In this document: positions 27,346 through 36,932 of the stretch, piece by piece
How positions within the stretch are numbered: position 1 is the first letter of the stretch
How the letters are laid out: every line of letters starts with the position of its first letter
From: Massiliimalia sp050943535
GTDB taxonomy: Bacteria; Bacillota; Clostridia; Oscillospirales; Ruminococcaceae
Reading direction: 5' to 3'
DNA: 64,000 bases
Assembly (NCBI GenBank): GCA_050943535.1
Contig: JBMNPJ010000005.1
Span: forward strand, 186,001 to 250,000
Notes under the pieces: generated by a model
Seen by the model: only the letters and a program-made list of their open reading frames with translations
Database searches by the model: none
Told to the model about the DNA's origin: nothing
Program-made: the position numbers and the translations under genes

Positions 27346-27385
27346 AAAAATAAGTGTAAAGCGATATGCTTTACACTTATTTTTT
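27346..27385 (+). terminator. Intrinsic terminator after the GH36 gene
   Basis: A perfect 17-bp stem, AAAAATAAGTGTAAAGC with its complement, has a 5-base GATAT loop and ends in a T tract. It begins 20 bases after the stop codon. Confidence 0.9.
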
Positions 27386-27395
27386 GACATTTTAT

Positions 27396-27424
27396 TTGCA
27401 AATTCCCCTGAAAAATGATAAAAT
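27396..27424 (+). promoter_or_regulatory. Candidate promoter of mutS
   Basis: TTGCAA, a 17-base spacer and TAAAAT (27419-27424) lie about 134 bases ahead of the mutS ATG, directly after the upstream terminator. The long AT-rich leader shows no other clear element. Confidence 0.45.
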
Positions 27425-27558
27425 AATATATTACTAATAGACGCTTTTTCTTTTATCTGGTCATAAATAAAAATACATTTTATTTCACAGAAAACGAAAG
27501 ATATCACAGAGAAATTATTTCATGTTCAAAGGAATTTTTTACTATAGGAGGCTCATTC

Positions 27559-30150
27559 ATGTCCAAACTTTCACCGATGATGCAGCAATATTTAAGTATT
27601 AAAGCTCTGCATCAAGATCATATTTTGTTTTTCCGTTTAGGGGATTTTTATGAAATGTTTTTTGAGGATGCCAAAATTGTATCCCGGGAACTGGAACTGA
27701 CCTTAACCGGAAAGGACTGCGGTCTGCCGGAAAGAGCCCCTATGTGCGGTGTTCCGTATCATTCTGCCGCCACCTATTTAAAAAGGCTGATTGACAGAGG
27801 ATATAAAGTGGCCATCTGCGAACAGACAGAGGACCCTTCTAAAGCAAAGGGTTTGGTGAAACGGGATGTCATCCGTTTGGTGACACCGGGAACCGTGATC
27901 GAAGGGGATATGCTGGAGGATGCCAAGAACAATTATATCGCCAGCTTCTATGTAAAGGGAAATACCTTTACGGTATGTTTTGCGGATATTTCTACTGGGG
28001 ATGTGTCTCTGACCAGCCGGGTCAGCAGCAATTTATCCATGGATTTTGTCAGTGAGCTTTCCAAATTTATGCCGTCTGAGGTGTTGGTCAATCAGGATGT
28101 TTTAAATCAAAAAGACGTCAAAGACTTTTTGGAACACAAACTGCGCTGCGTGTATTCCACCTTTGAAAAAGAACAGATTGAGTTGTCTGGGGCAGAGCAG
28201 ATTTTAAAAGATCACTTTAAAACAGATGATTTGTCTTTGCTTGGGATTCCGGAAGATGAAACAGCATACTGTGCTTTCGGTGGTTTGATTGTATACTTGA
28301 ATGCCACCCAGCATGAGGGGGCAAAGCGGATTGCCGCGGTGCACAATTACACAGAAGATCAGTACATGAATATCGATATTACCGCCCGGCGCAATTTGGA
28401 AATCACCGAAACTATCCGCAGTCAGGAAAAACGCGGAACCCTTTTGTGGGTGTTGGATAAAACCAAAACTGCTATGGGAAAACGGTTTATCCGTCAGGCT
28501 TTGGAACAGCCTTTGATGAATCTGGCAGAAATTATCCGCAGGCAAAATGCAGTGCGGGAACTGACAGAGCACAGTGTGGCATTGTCAGATTTACAGGATC
28601 ATCTGTCCGGTGTTTACGATCTAGAGCGTTTGATGACCCGAGTGCTTTATAATTCCGCCAGCCCAAAAGATCTGCGGGCTTTGTCGGCTACTGCCTCCAA
28701 ACTGCCAGGCATTCGAACTGTGTTAAAAGACTTTTCCACCGACATGATGAAAAACCTATACGAAAACATCGACGTGATGGAAGATATCCAAAATCTGGTG
28801 GACAATGCCATTGTGGAGGATCCGCCCTTTTTGCTCAAAGACGGGGGATATATCCGAACGGGATTTAACGCTACTTTGGATGAACTGCGGGAACTTTGTT
28901 CCAATGCCAAAGGCGTCATCCACAAAATTGAGGAAGAAGAAAAAGAAAAGACTGGAATTAAAGGTTTGAAAATTAAATATAACCGGGTATTTGGGTACTA
29001 TATTGAAGTTACCAATTCTAACCTTTCTCTGGTACCGGATCGGTACATCCGAAAACAGACGCTAACTAATTGCGAACGATATATTACCGAAGAGCTCAAA
29101 GACTTGGAAAGCCGGATTTTGACGGCAAGCGAAAAAATTATTGCGTTGGAAAACGAGATTTTCTCAGAAGTCCGCAAATATATCAGCGATCAAATTGAAA
29201 AAATACAGCGAACGGCAGGGGCCTTATCCAAACTGGACTTTTTGTGTTCTTTGGCTTTTATTGCCCAGCAAAATCAATATGTGTGCCCGCAAATGTCTTT
29301 GGACGGGAAAATTGATATCCGGGGAGGGCGACATCCTGTAGTAGAACAGATGCTGGATCATGGGGTGTTTGTTCCTAACGATACTTATCTGGATCAAAAA
29401 GACGACCGTGTGATGATTATTACCGGCCCTAATATGGCTGGAAAATCCACCTATATGCGTCAGGTTGCTATTATTTCCATTATGGCACAGATCGGAAGTT
29501 TTGTTCCGGCGCAGAGTGCGAAACTGAGTATTGTGGATAAAATCTTTACCCGTGTTGGGGCGTCCGATGACCTGGCGGCAGGGCAGTCCACCTTTATGGT
29601 AGAGATGAGTGAAGTATCCCACATTTTAAAATATGCCACTCCTCGAAGTCTGGTAGTGCTGGACGAAATTGGGCGGGGAACCTCTACCTTTGACGGCATG
29701 AGCATTGCCCAGGCTGTGGTAGAATATCTGGTGCAGAACAAAAATCTTCGGTGCAAAACTTTGTTTGCCACCCACTATCATGAGCTGACTTCTTTGGAAC
29801 AGGAATTGTCCGGAATCCGAAATTATAATATCGCAGTGAAAAAAAGGGGAGACGACATTACTTTTTTAAGAAAAATCGTTCCCGGCGGTGCGGATGACAG
29901 CTTTGGGATTCAGGTGGCAAAACTGGCTGGAATTCCGGATAAGGTGATTACCCGCGCAAAAGAGATTTTAAAAAATCTGGAAGACGGCAAACAGATTGAG
30001 TACATTGAAAAACCGGCTGCTTCCGCACAGGTATCCTTTACCGCTTATACCAGTGAAATTGAAGAAAAATTAAAAGCGCTGGATGCGGATGCGCTCACTC
30101 CGTTGGAAGCGTTGAATTTGATTTATGAATGGAAAAAGAGTATGAGTTAA
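27559..30150 (+). CDS. mutS: DNA mismatch repair protein MutS
   Basis: MutS recognises mismatches and small loops and recruits MutL. The N-terminal mismatch-binding motif (FFRLGDFYEMFFEDA, with the conserved Phe-x-Glu in the form DFYEMF), Walker A (GPNMAGKSTYMRQ), Walker B (VVLDEIGRGTSTFDG) and the ATHYHEL segment are intact in 863 residues. The ATG follows ATAGGAGGCTC. mutL follows 37 bases later. Confidence 0.97.
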   Translation: MSKLSPMMQQYLSIKALHQDHILFFRLGDFYEMFFEDAKIVSRELELTLTGKDCGLPERAPMCGVPYHSAATYLKRLIDRGYKVAICEQTEDPSKAKGLVKRDVIRLVTPGTVIEGDMLEDAKNNYIASFYVKGNTFTVCFADISTGDVSLTSRVSSNLSMDFVSELSKFMPSEVLVNQDVLNQKDVKDFLEHKLRCVYSTFEKEQIELSGAEQILKDHFKTDDLSLLGIPEDETAYCAFGGLIVYLNATQHEGAKRIAAVHNYTEDQYMNIDITARRNLEITETIRSQEKRGTLLWVLDKTKTAMGKRFIRQALEQPLMNLAEIIRRQNAVRELTEHSVALSDLQDHLSGVYDLERLMTRVLYNSASPKDLRALSATASKLPGIRTVLKDFSTDMMKNLYENIDVMEDIQNLVDNAIVEDPPFLLKDGGYIRTGFNATLDELRELCSNAKGVIHKIEEEEKEKTGIKGLKIKYNRVFGYYIEVTNSNLSLVPDRYIRKQTLTNCERYITEELKDLESRILTASEKIIALENEIFSEVRKYISDQIEKIQRTAGALSKLDFLCSLAFIAQQNQYVCPQMSLDGKIDIRGGRHPVVEQMLDHGVFVPNDTYLDQKDDRVMIITGPNMAGKSTYMRQVAIISIMAQIGSFVPAQSAKLSIVDKIFTRVGASDDLAAGQSTFMVEMSEVSHILKYATPRSLVVLDEIGRGTSTFDGMSIAQAVVEYLVQNKNLRCKTLFATHYHELTSLEQELSGIRNYNIAVKKRGDDITFLRKIVPGGADDSFGIQVAKLAGIPDKVITRAKEILKNLEDGKQIEYIEKPAASAQVSFTAYTSEIEEKLKALDADALTPLEALNLIYEWKKSMS

Positions 30151-30187
30151 TCCATGGTGTTGTGTTACTTGAAAATGAGGTAATATT

Positions 30188-32266
30188 TTGGGAAAAATTA
30201 ATGTTTTGGAAAAAAACGTTGCGGAACTGATTGCTGCCGGTGAGGTGATTGAACGTCCCGCATCCATTGTAAAAGAACTGCTGGAAAACTCCATTGACGC
30301 CGGTGCCAGTGCCGTGACCGTAGAAATTAAAGAAGGCGGGATCGGTTTTATCCGGATTACGGATAACGGAACTGGATTTGAAAAAGAGGATGTTCCGGTT
30401 GCTTTTTTGCGCCATGCCACCAGTAAAGTAAAAAACTCCGCAGATTTGGAACATATCGCTACCTTGGGATTCCGGGGAGAAGCGCTGGCATCTATTGCTG
30501 CAGTGTCCAAAGTGGAACTGCTCACCAAAACCCGGGAGCAGTCTTTGGGATGCCGGTTTGTGATTCACGGCGGGGAAACGGTGGACTTTGATGATGCTGG
30601 CTGTCCGGACGGCACCACCATATTGGTGCGGGATTTATTCTACAATGTGCCTGCCAGACTGAAATTTTTGAAAAAGAATGTTTCAGAAGGAAATGCAGTT
30701 CAGTCCATTGTGGAAAAAATCGCCATTTCTCATCCGGAAGTGTCCATTAAATTGGTAAAAGAAAATAAGACGGTACTGCACACAGCAGGAGACAATCAGC
30801 TCATTTCTTCCATTCATGCTGTTTTTGGCAGGGAGTTTGCCAATTCTCTGATTCAGGTGGATTATTCCTATCACGGAGTACAGGTTTCCGGATATATTTC
30901 AAAACCCAGTTTCAGCCGCAAAAACCGAACCATGCAGCACTTTTTTGTGAATGAACGGTATGTAAAATCCAGAACCTGTTTGGTTGCTTTAGAAGAGGCA
31001 TATAAAAACTCCATTATGGTCTCCCGATTTCCTGCATGTGTTTTAAAACTGCAAATCGGTTATAACCAGGTGGATGTCAATGTTCATCCCGCCAAGATTG
31101 AAATTCGGTTTGTGGATGAAAAGTCTGTATTTGACGCCGTTTATTTTGCGGTAAAGACCGCCCTGCAAAAGGCGGATATTCTGACTACTTCTGTTAACGA
31201 AGCCAAAACCTTTGTAACACAACCGGCGTTTGCTCAGCCAGAGGAATCTGCTTCTCAGATGAAATGGAACGAGAAACCGTCACAGAATGCCGTTACCCAC
31301 AGCGTGAAAAAGGAGACTCCTGTTCCGGAAAAGGTTCTGCATATCGATGCGGCGCAGTACCGGCAGATGGTTCAGTCAGGCGGCGGTAATTTCCGCAGTG
31401 CCAATGTGTTTGACTCTGCAAAACCATCCGTTGCAAAACAGACTCCGCCGGCTCACCGGGTGAGTGAAGCAAAGCAGGAACAAGCGGTGGTTGAGAAAAT
31501 TCAAAAGGTTTTAAATCCCCAGACGGCGGAGCAGTCTTTCAAAGTGCCGGAAAAAGCAGCAGAAGCGGTGAAACCGGAAATCAGTTCTCAGCAGGAATAT
31601 CATTTTTTGGACTCTGCCGCATTTGAGAAAAAGGAGCGAAAGCCTTCTGAGGCAGCACCGGAGCCAGCGGTCTTTCCTACAGAAGAAAAAGAACGGCCTT
31701 CCATTCGGGTCATTGGAGAACTGTTTCAGACCTATGTGTTATGTGAAGTAGACAATACCTTTGTGATGATTGATAAACATGCCGCCCATGAGCGGATTTT
31801 GTTCGAAAAGCTGAAACTTCAGCTGGATTTAAAAGAAAGTCAGGTGTTGTTAAAGCCTGTGAAGGTGCTGCTTTCTCAGGAAGAAGTGGGTGCAATTCGA
31901 GAACAGGAAGAGACGTTTTCAGAATACGGATTCCATTTTCGATTTGATGGAGAATCAGAAGTTTCTGTAACAGAAGCGCCTTTGGTGCTGCATCGTTACG
32001 ACTTAATCACCATCATACAGGAAATTGCGGAAAACATTCTGTCCCAAAAGTCCAATTTGACTCCGCAAACGCTGGAAGATTTGCTGCATTCCATTGCCTG
32101 CCGGTGTGCCATCAAAGCCAATGAACACACCACCCAGGAAGAGTTGGAGCAGCTGGTTTATGAGGTGTACGGGGATGGGAAAATCCGTCATTGTCCACAT
32201 GGACGTCCGGTAGGGATTACGTTAACCAAATATGAAATTGAAAAGAAATTCGGAAGACATGGTTAA
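30188..32266 (+). CDS. mutL: DNA mismatch repair protein MutL with endonuclease motif
   Basis: MutL couples mismatch recognition to strand incision. The GHKL ATPase motifs (IAAGEVIERPASIVKELLENSIDA region, DNGTG, LGFRGEALASIAAVS) are N-terminal. A long, poorly conserved, Pro/Ala/Glu-rich linker spans about residues 345-500. The C-terminal domain has DKHAAHERILFE, the DxHAxxExxxxE metal-site pattern of nicking MutL found in bacteria without MutH, and HCPHGRP. The start is TTG with GAGG upstream. Confidence 0.96.
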   Translation: MGKINVLEKNVAELIAAGEVIERPASIVKELLENSIDAGASAVTVEIKEGGIGFIRITDNGTGFEKEDVPVAFLRHATSKVKNSADLEHIATLGFRGEALASIAAVSKVELLTKTREQSLGCRFVIHGGETVDFDDAGCPDGTTILVRDLFYNVPARLKFLKKNVSEGNAVQSIVEKIAISHPEVSIKLVKENKTVLHTAGDNQLISSIHAVFGREFANSLIQVDYSYHGVQVSGYISKPSFSRKNRTMQHFFVNERYVKSRTCLVALEEAYKNSIMVSRFPACVLKLQIGYNQVDVNVHPAKIEIRFVDEKSVFDAVYFAVKTALQKADILTTSVNEAKTFVTQPAFAQPEESASQMKWNEKPSQNAVTHSVKKETPVPEKVLHIDAAQYRQMVQSGGGNFRSANVFDSAKPSVAKQTPPAHRVSEAKQEQAVVEKIQKVLNPQTAEQSFKVPEKAAEAVKPEISSQQEYHFLDSAAFEKKERKPSEAAPEPAVFPTEEKERPSIRVIGELFQTYVLCEVDNTFVMIDKHAAHERILFEKLKLQLDLKESQVLLKPVKVLLSQEEVGAIREQEETFSEYGFHFRFDGESEVSVTEAPLVLHRYDLITIIQEIAENILSQKSNLTPQTLEDLLHSIACRCAIKANEHTTQEELEQLVYEVYGDGKIRHCPHGRPVGITLTKYEIEKKFGRHG

Positions 32267-32357
32267 AGCCATTATTTAGCATACAATCTATTTTTTGCCA
32301 GCGTATGGATAACCGTTTTGGTGTTCCACCGCCCTTCGCAAAAAGGAGCCAGAATTT

Positions 32358-33302
32358 ATGTCAACAAAAACAAAAATTATTGTCATTGTAGGTCCTACTG
32401 CCTCTGGGAAAACCAAGCTGGCAGTGGAACTGGCAAAGCGTTTTCAGGGGGAAGTGGTTTCCGCAGACAGCATGCAGATTTATCAGGGCATGAGCATTGC
32501 TACCGCTAAACCAACCCAAGAAGAAATGGAAGGCATCCCTCATCATTTAATGGATTTTTTGCCCATGGATCAGCCTTTTAATGTATCTGATTATGTCACT
32601 TTGGCAAATGAAGAAATCCAGAAAATTGTTTCCAAGGGACATCTGCCCATTGTGGCAGGGGGAACCGGGCTTTATGTCAATTCCCTTATTGACGGCATTT
32701 CGTTTTCTCCGGTGGAATCGGATGAGGAATTGAGAAAACAGCTGTATGAACAGGCAAAAGAAGATGAAGGACAGAGCCTGTATCAGTATTTGTGCGAAAT
32801 TGATCCGGACAGTGCGGCGGAAATCCACCCAAACAATCTGGTTCGGGTGATCCGGGCAGTGGAGATTTATCGGCTGACAGGAATCACCATGACTGAGCAT
32901 AAGAAAAAAAGCCGGGAATGCCCATCCCAGTATGAGGTGTGCATGATCGGGCTTAACTATCATGACCGCCAGAAGTTGTATGACCGGATTAATCTGCGAG
33001 TAGACCAGATGATGGAGCAGGGGCTTTTGGAAGAAGCAAAGCAGGTTCTTTCTCACGGCAGCTTGAAAACTGCGATGAATGCCATTGGATACAAGGAATT
33101 AATTCCGTATTTTCAGGGGGAAGATACCCTGGATCATTGTATTGACAAAATCAAACAAGAATCCCGAAGATACGCTAAAAGACAGCTTACCTGGTTTCGA
33201 CGAGATACACGAATCAACTGGATTTTTGTGGACGAATTTAGCTCTTTCAGGGAAATTATGGAAAAATCGGAAAAATGTATAGAATCTTTCTTGGATTTAT
33301 GA
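32358..33302 (+). CDS. miaA: tRNA dimethylallyltransferase MiaA
   Basis: MiaA adds a dimethylallyl group to A37 of tRNAs reading U-starting codons. The P-loop (VGPTASGKTKLAVELA), SADSMQIYQGM and the VAGGTGLYVNSLI and RRYAKRQLTWFRRD segments are typical. The length is 314. AAAAGGAGCC precedes the ATG. It lies between mutL and hfq, the conserved order mutL-miaA-hfq of many bacteria. Confidence 0.96.
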   Translation: MSTKTKIIVIVGPTASGKTKLAVELAKRFQGEVVSADSMQIYQGMSIATAKPTQEEMEGIPHHLMDFLPMDQPFNVSDYVTLANEEIQKIVSKGHLPIVAGGTGLYVNSLIDGISFSPVESDEELRKQLYEQAKEDEGQSLYQYLCEIDPDSAAEIHPNNLVRVIRAVEIYRLTGITMTEHKKKSRECPSQYEVCMIGLNYHDRQKLYDRINLRVDQMMEQGLLEEAKQVLSHGSLKTAMNAIGYKELIPYFQGEDTLDHCIDKIKQESRRYAKRQLTWFRRDTRINWIFVDEFSSFREIMEKSEKCIESFLDL

Positions 33303-33320
33303 TAAAATAGTACAATGAAA

Positions 33321-33350
33321 CAGGGAAATCATCCCAAGGGATGATCCCTG
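33321..33350 (+). other. Hairpin in the miaA-hfq spacer
   Basis: CAGGGAAATCATCCC and GGGATGATCCCTG form a stem of about 13 bp with one bulged A and a 2-base loop, 20 bases after the miaA stop. There is no T tract, so it is more likely an RNA processing or attenuation structure than a full terminator. Confidence 0.4.
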
Positions 33351-33404
33351 TGATGCTTCTGTAAAAGAACAGGTTTTGCAGCTAAGACAGAAAGGAAGTC
33401 GTAC

Positions 33405-33665
33405 ATGAAAACGTTAAACCTTCAAGATCTATTTTTAAATCAGGCCAGAAAAGAAAAAACATTGGTAACAATTTTTCTAGTGAACGGCTTTCAGTTTAAA
33501 GGAATTGTAACAGGATTTGATGCTTTTATCATCCTTTTAGAGTGTGATGGAAAACAGCAGCTGGTGTACAAACACGCTGTTTCTACCATTTTGCCCGCCA
33601 AGCAGCTGTCTTTATCAAAAAGTGCTGTACAACAGTGTACCTCACAAGGAGAAATGTCTGAATGA
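33405..33665 (+). CDS. hfq: RNA chaperone Hfq
   Basis: Hfq is the Sm-like hexamer that binds small RNAs and mRNAs. LQDLFLNQARKEKTLVTIFLVNGFQFKGIVTGFDAF is the Sm1 region and VYKHAVSTILPAKQL the Sm2 region with the Tyr-Lys-His motif. The 86-residue length matches Firmicutes Hfq. The ATG follows AGAAAGGAAG. The stop overlaps the start of the next gene (33662), so the next membrane protein may be co-translated. Confidence 0.94.
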   Translation: MKTLNLQDLFLNQARKEKTLVTIFLVNGFQFKGIVTGFDAFIILLECDGKQQLVYKHAVSTILPAKQLSLSKSAVQQCTSQGEMSE

Positions 33666-34972
33666 ATCACATGAGCGCTAAAACAGCAAGACTGGTGGGA
33701 GTGCTTCTGTCACTGTTTGCGCTGTTTTATTTTGGTTATCAAATTTATCTGTTTACATACACACCATACGATACGGAAATTGCCACAGTTTATGAGTATA
33801 CCGACCGGATCGACCTGCATGGCGTAGTCATCAAAAGCGAGCAGGTGATTCAGCAGGACTATCAGGGAATTCTGCGGTATCAGCATGGGAATTCCCAAAA
33901 GGTCAGCACCGGTTCCAGCGTTGCTACGATTTATGCATCAGAAACGGATTTGATGAACAGCGCGGCAATGGATGAAAAACAGGAGCAAATTGACCTTCTC
34001 AATGATTTGGAAAGCCGAAGAACACTGCTGCAGACCGGGGCACAAAACTCTGTTTCCGGAATTAAAAAAGAACAGCAGGAGCTGTTGACAGCGGTTCATA
34101 CCCATGAAATGGATGAACTTGGCGAGATTAAGTCAAACTTTTTATCCCAGCTGTTAAAACAGCAGATGATTTTGGATTCTTCTATTAGCTTTGCGGATCA
34201 GATCGCAGCACTGCAGGCTGAAAAAGATCAGCTGGCTACACAGATTACCACTCAGCCAGTGGAAATTCCTTCTCCCGCAGCAGGGTATTTTACCAATGAG
34301 ATTGACGGTTATGAACAGGCGTTTACTGCGGCGGCATTGGATGACCTTTCTTTGGATGCAGTACAAAATCTTTTGAATAATACTTCTCCGGATTATTCCC
34401 AAAATTATATCGGCAAAGTAATTACCGATACAAAATGGAACTTTTTGGCACTGGTGCCCACCAAAGAAATCAGCCGGTTATCTACCGGACAGGATGTATT
34501 CTTGGTATTTCCCAGTGCACCGAACTATAAGGTAGCTGCCACCATTTCTGACTTGAAACTGTATGCCCAGAATGAGTTTAGTGTCATTGTGCTGGAAAGT
34601 AATATTATGAACGAAAATATCATCAACCTGCGGATGGAAGACCCAGCCATCGTGTTTGACACCCAAAAGGCTTTGCGGGTTCCAAAAGAAGCGGTTCGTA
34701 TGGTGAATATGGAAGTTGAGGAAGAAGTTCCTGACGAAAGCGTTCAGGTGGCAGAAGGAGAAGAACAGCCGACCAAAACTGTGACCAAAGAAATTTCCCA
34801 GGCAGGGGTTTATATCAATATGGGACAGGTTGTGAAGTTTCGAAAAATTGAGATTTTGGATGAAACGGATAACTATGTTATCTGCAGTATGAATGATGAA
34901 AGTGATTATCTTCAGCTTTATGATGAGGTAATTCTTGGGGGGACTGATCTGTATGACAACAAACCGATCTGA
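33662..34972 (+). CDS. HlyD-like membrane fusion protein
   Basis: One N-terminal transmembrane helix (about residues 11-31) is followed by a barrel-sandwich/biotinyl-like region (IDLHGVVIKSEQVI), a long helical hairpin (about 100-190) and the returning lipoyl and beta-barrel parts (IPSPAAGYFTNEIDGYE, LVPTKEISRLSTGQDVFLVF, ALRVPKEAVRM). This is the layout of HlyD/RND-type adaptor proteins. No ABC or other exporter lies beside it; instead it starts the yggS-sepF-ylmH-divIVA block. Proteins of this kind at this locus are common in Clostridia and of unknown role. It overlaps hfq by 4 bases. Confidence 0.7.
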   Translation: MNHMSAKTARLVGVLLSLFALFYFGYQIYLFTYTPYDTEIATVYEYTDRIDLHGVVIKSEQVIQQDYQGILRYQHGNSQKVSTGSSVATIYASETDLMNSAAMDEKQEQIDLLNDLESRRTLLQTGAQNSVSGIKKEQQELLTAVHTHEMDELGEIKSNFLSQLLKQQMILDSSISFADQIAALQAEKDQLATQITTQPVEIPSPAAGYFTNEIDGYEQAFTAAALDDLSLDAVQNLLNNTSPDYSQNYIGKVITDTKWNFLALVPTKEISRLSTGQDVFLVFPSAPNYKVAATISDLKLYAQNEFSVIVLESNIMNENIINLRMEDPAIVFDTQKALRVPKEAVRMVNMEVEEEVPDESVQVAEGEEQPTKTVTKEISQAGVYINMGQVVKFRKIEILDETDNYVICSMNDESDYLQLYDEVILGGTDLYDNKPI

Positions 34973-35651
34973 GCAGGCTGTTTTGGAACATATCAAAACA
35001 ATACAGGAAAATGTTCAAAAAGCAGCTGATTGTTCTGGCAGAAAAAGGGAAGAGATTTCCATTATGGCGGTCACCAAAACGGTAGAACCTGAATATGTGA
35101 ATCTTGCCATTGAGCAGGGGATTACATTGCTGGGGGAAAACCGGGTGCAGGAATTTCTTGGGAAAAGGCAAGAGTATCACCTTACCCAAGCGCAGGTGCA
35201 TTTTATTGGACATTTGCAGACAAACAAGGTTAAATCCATTGTGGATAAGGTATCTATGATTGAATCTGTGTCCTCTTTAAAGCTGGCACAGGAGATTGAC
35301 CGGTGTGCACAAAAATGCAATCTGGTTATGCCGGTACTTTTGGAAGTTAATATTGGAAATGAAGAAACAAAAACAGGATTTTCCCCGGAAGAACTGTGGG
35401 AAATATTGCCTCAAATGTCAGAGATTTCCAATATTTCAGTACAGGGACTCATGTGTATTCCGCCAAAAGAAGATACTGAAAAATTTTTTGAGAAGATGAA
35501 TCAATTATTTATTGACATTAAAGGAAAAAACATAGATAATATACATATGACACATCTTTCTATGGGGATGTCTGCGGACTATTCCCTGGCGATTGCCTAT
35601 GGCGCGACCATTGTGCGTTTGGGCACGGCTTTGTTTGGAAGAAGAAATTGA
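34953..35651 (+). CDS. yggS: YggS/YlmE family pyridoxal-phosphate homeostasis protein
   Basis: A single-domain TIM-barrel PLP carrier homologous to alanine racemase N-domains; it balances free PLP. The PLP Lys lies in IMAVTKTVEPE, and LLGENRVQE, HFIGHLQTNKVK and LSMGMSADYSLAI are hallmark segments. The ATG at 34953 is preferred to the TTG at 34935 because TTGGGGGGA lies about 10 bases before it. It overlaps the end of the membrane-fusion gene by 20 bases and precedes sepF, as in many Gram-positive division clusters. Confidence 0.93.
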   Translation: MTTNRSEQAVLEHIKTIQENVQKAADCSGRKREEISIMAVTKTVEPEYVNLAIEQGITLLGENRVQEFLGKRQEYHLTQAQVHFIGHLQTNKVKSIVDKVSMIESVSSLKLAQEIDRCAQKCNLVMPVLLEVNIGNEETKTGFSPEELWEILPQMSEISNISVQGLMCIPPKEDTEKFFEKMNQLFIDIKGKNIDNIHMTHLSMGMSADYSLAIAYGATIVRLGTALFGRRN

Positions 35652-35682
35652 CAGATTGTCATAAAACCGGAGGTATTATAGA

Positions 35683-36153
35683 ATGGGATTATTAGATACA
35701 ATCAAAGGAATTTTTGTTGCTCCAGAAGATGAGGAAATGGAAGAAGAAATGGACATCCTCAACAATACTTCATCAGAAGAACCTGTTGAGCGGTCCGCAC
35801 CAGAACGGAGATCTGCTTCTGAAGATACCGTAGTATCTACCAGAAGAAACAATAAAATTGTAAACATTCACGCAACCACACAGCTTCAGGTGGTTTTGGT
35901 AAAACCAGAACGGTTTGATGAAGCCAGCGGAATTGCCGATCATTTAAACAGCCAGAAAACAGTTGTTTTAAATCTGGAAACTGCCAGCAAAGATGTAAGC
36001 CGCCGTCTGGTTGACTTTTTAAGCGGTGTTGCTTACGCAAATAACGGAAAAATCCAGAGAGTTGCCAACAGTACGTTCATTATCACTCCTAATAATGTAG
36101 ATATTATGGGTGATCTTTTGGATGAACTGGAAAACAACGGCTTTACCTTTTGA
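35683..36153 (+). CDS. sepF: Cell division protein SepF
   Basis: SepF tethers and bundles FtsZ at the membrane. An amphipathic start (MGLLDTIKGIFVA), an acidic linker and the conserved C-terminal domain (VVLVKPERFDEASGIADHLNSQKTVVLNLE, RRLVDFLSGVAYANNGKIQRV, STFIITPNNVDI) are all present. The length of 156 is typical. The ATG follows CCGGAGGTATTAT. ylmH overlaps its stop. Confidence 0.95.
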   Translation: MGLLDTIKGIFVAPEDEEMEEEMDILNNTSSEEPVERSAPERRSASEDTVVSTRRNNKIVNIHATTQLQVVLVKPERFDEASGIADHLNSQKTVVLNLETASKDVSRRLVDFLSGVAYANNGKIQRVANSTFIITPNNVDIMGDLLDELENNGFTF

Positions 36154-36917
36154 GTAATATGAATCAGCAGGATAAAGCAGACGAGTTTTTTAAAGCCAAA
36201 ATAAAAAATATGGTTTCTATTGCAGAAAATCAGAATTACGCCAAATTTTCTAATTTCCTGGATGCCCGGCAGCAGCATATGGCTTTGCAAGTGCTGCAGT
36301 CCTGCGGATGCAGGCGATACAGCTTTTTTGGCGGCTATGAGGACGCAGAGCGAAAAATGCTGTGTGTTTATCCTGATTATCAGCAAGAGGAAGACTTAAC
36401 GTTTCCCTGTGATATTTTGGCTTTTCGTTTTCCTAAAATGTATGAATTGACACATCGTGACTTTTTAGGGGCGATTATGGCGACACAAATCAAACGGGAA
36501 ACGATTGGAGATATTTTAGTGGGTGAAGGACAGGCTGTTTTATTTGTACAGCAGGACTTGACCGAGTATATCCAAAATAATTTGTGTAAAATTGGAAATG
36601 TAGGGGTACAGATAGAAAAAGTAGAGCACAGCCCGCTGCAGCGCCAACAAAAATATGAACTGCTGACAGGGACGGTAGCTTCTTTGCGAATTGACAGCGT
36701 TTTGCACCTGATTACCAAATTAAGCCGAAGCAAGGCAGGAGAATTAATTGCTGCCGGACGGGTGCAGATCAACTACGAAGAAGTATCATCACTGAGTACA
36801 GGGGTAAAACCGCAGGATATTATTTCTGTGCGGGGTTATGGGAAATATATGTTAACCGATGAGATTCATCTTACCAAAAAAGAGCGTTATCATATTGCCA
36901 TACAAAAATTTATATGA
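36150..36917 (+). CDS. ylmH: YlmH-type S4-domain RNA-binding protein
   Basis: The C-terminal S4 domain (LRIDSVLHLITKLSRSKAGELIAAGRVQINYEEV) and the upstream FRFPKMYELTHRDFLGAIMATQIKRETIGDIL segment define YlmH, linked to ribosome rescue and cell-division loci in Firmicutes. Start is uncertain: TTG 36150 overlaps the sepF stop, while ATG 36159 lies two codons further in; neither has a strong ribosome site, suggesting translational coupling. The length is 252-255 residues. Confidence 0.9.
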   Translation: MSNMNQQDKADEFFKAKIKNMVSIAENQNYAKFSNFLDARQQHMALQVLQSCGCRRYSFFGGYEDAERKMLCVYPDYQQEEDLTFPCDILAFRFPKMYELTHRDFLGAIMATQIKRETIGDILVGEGQAVLFVQQDLTEYIQNNLCKIGNVGVQIEKVEHSPLQRQQKYELLTGTVASLRIDSVLHLITKLSRSKAGELIAAGRVQINYEEVSSLSTGVKPQDIISVRGYGKYMLTDEIHLTKKERYHIAIQKFI

Positions 36918-36932
36918 AGGGAAGAGGTAATT

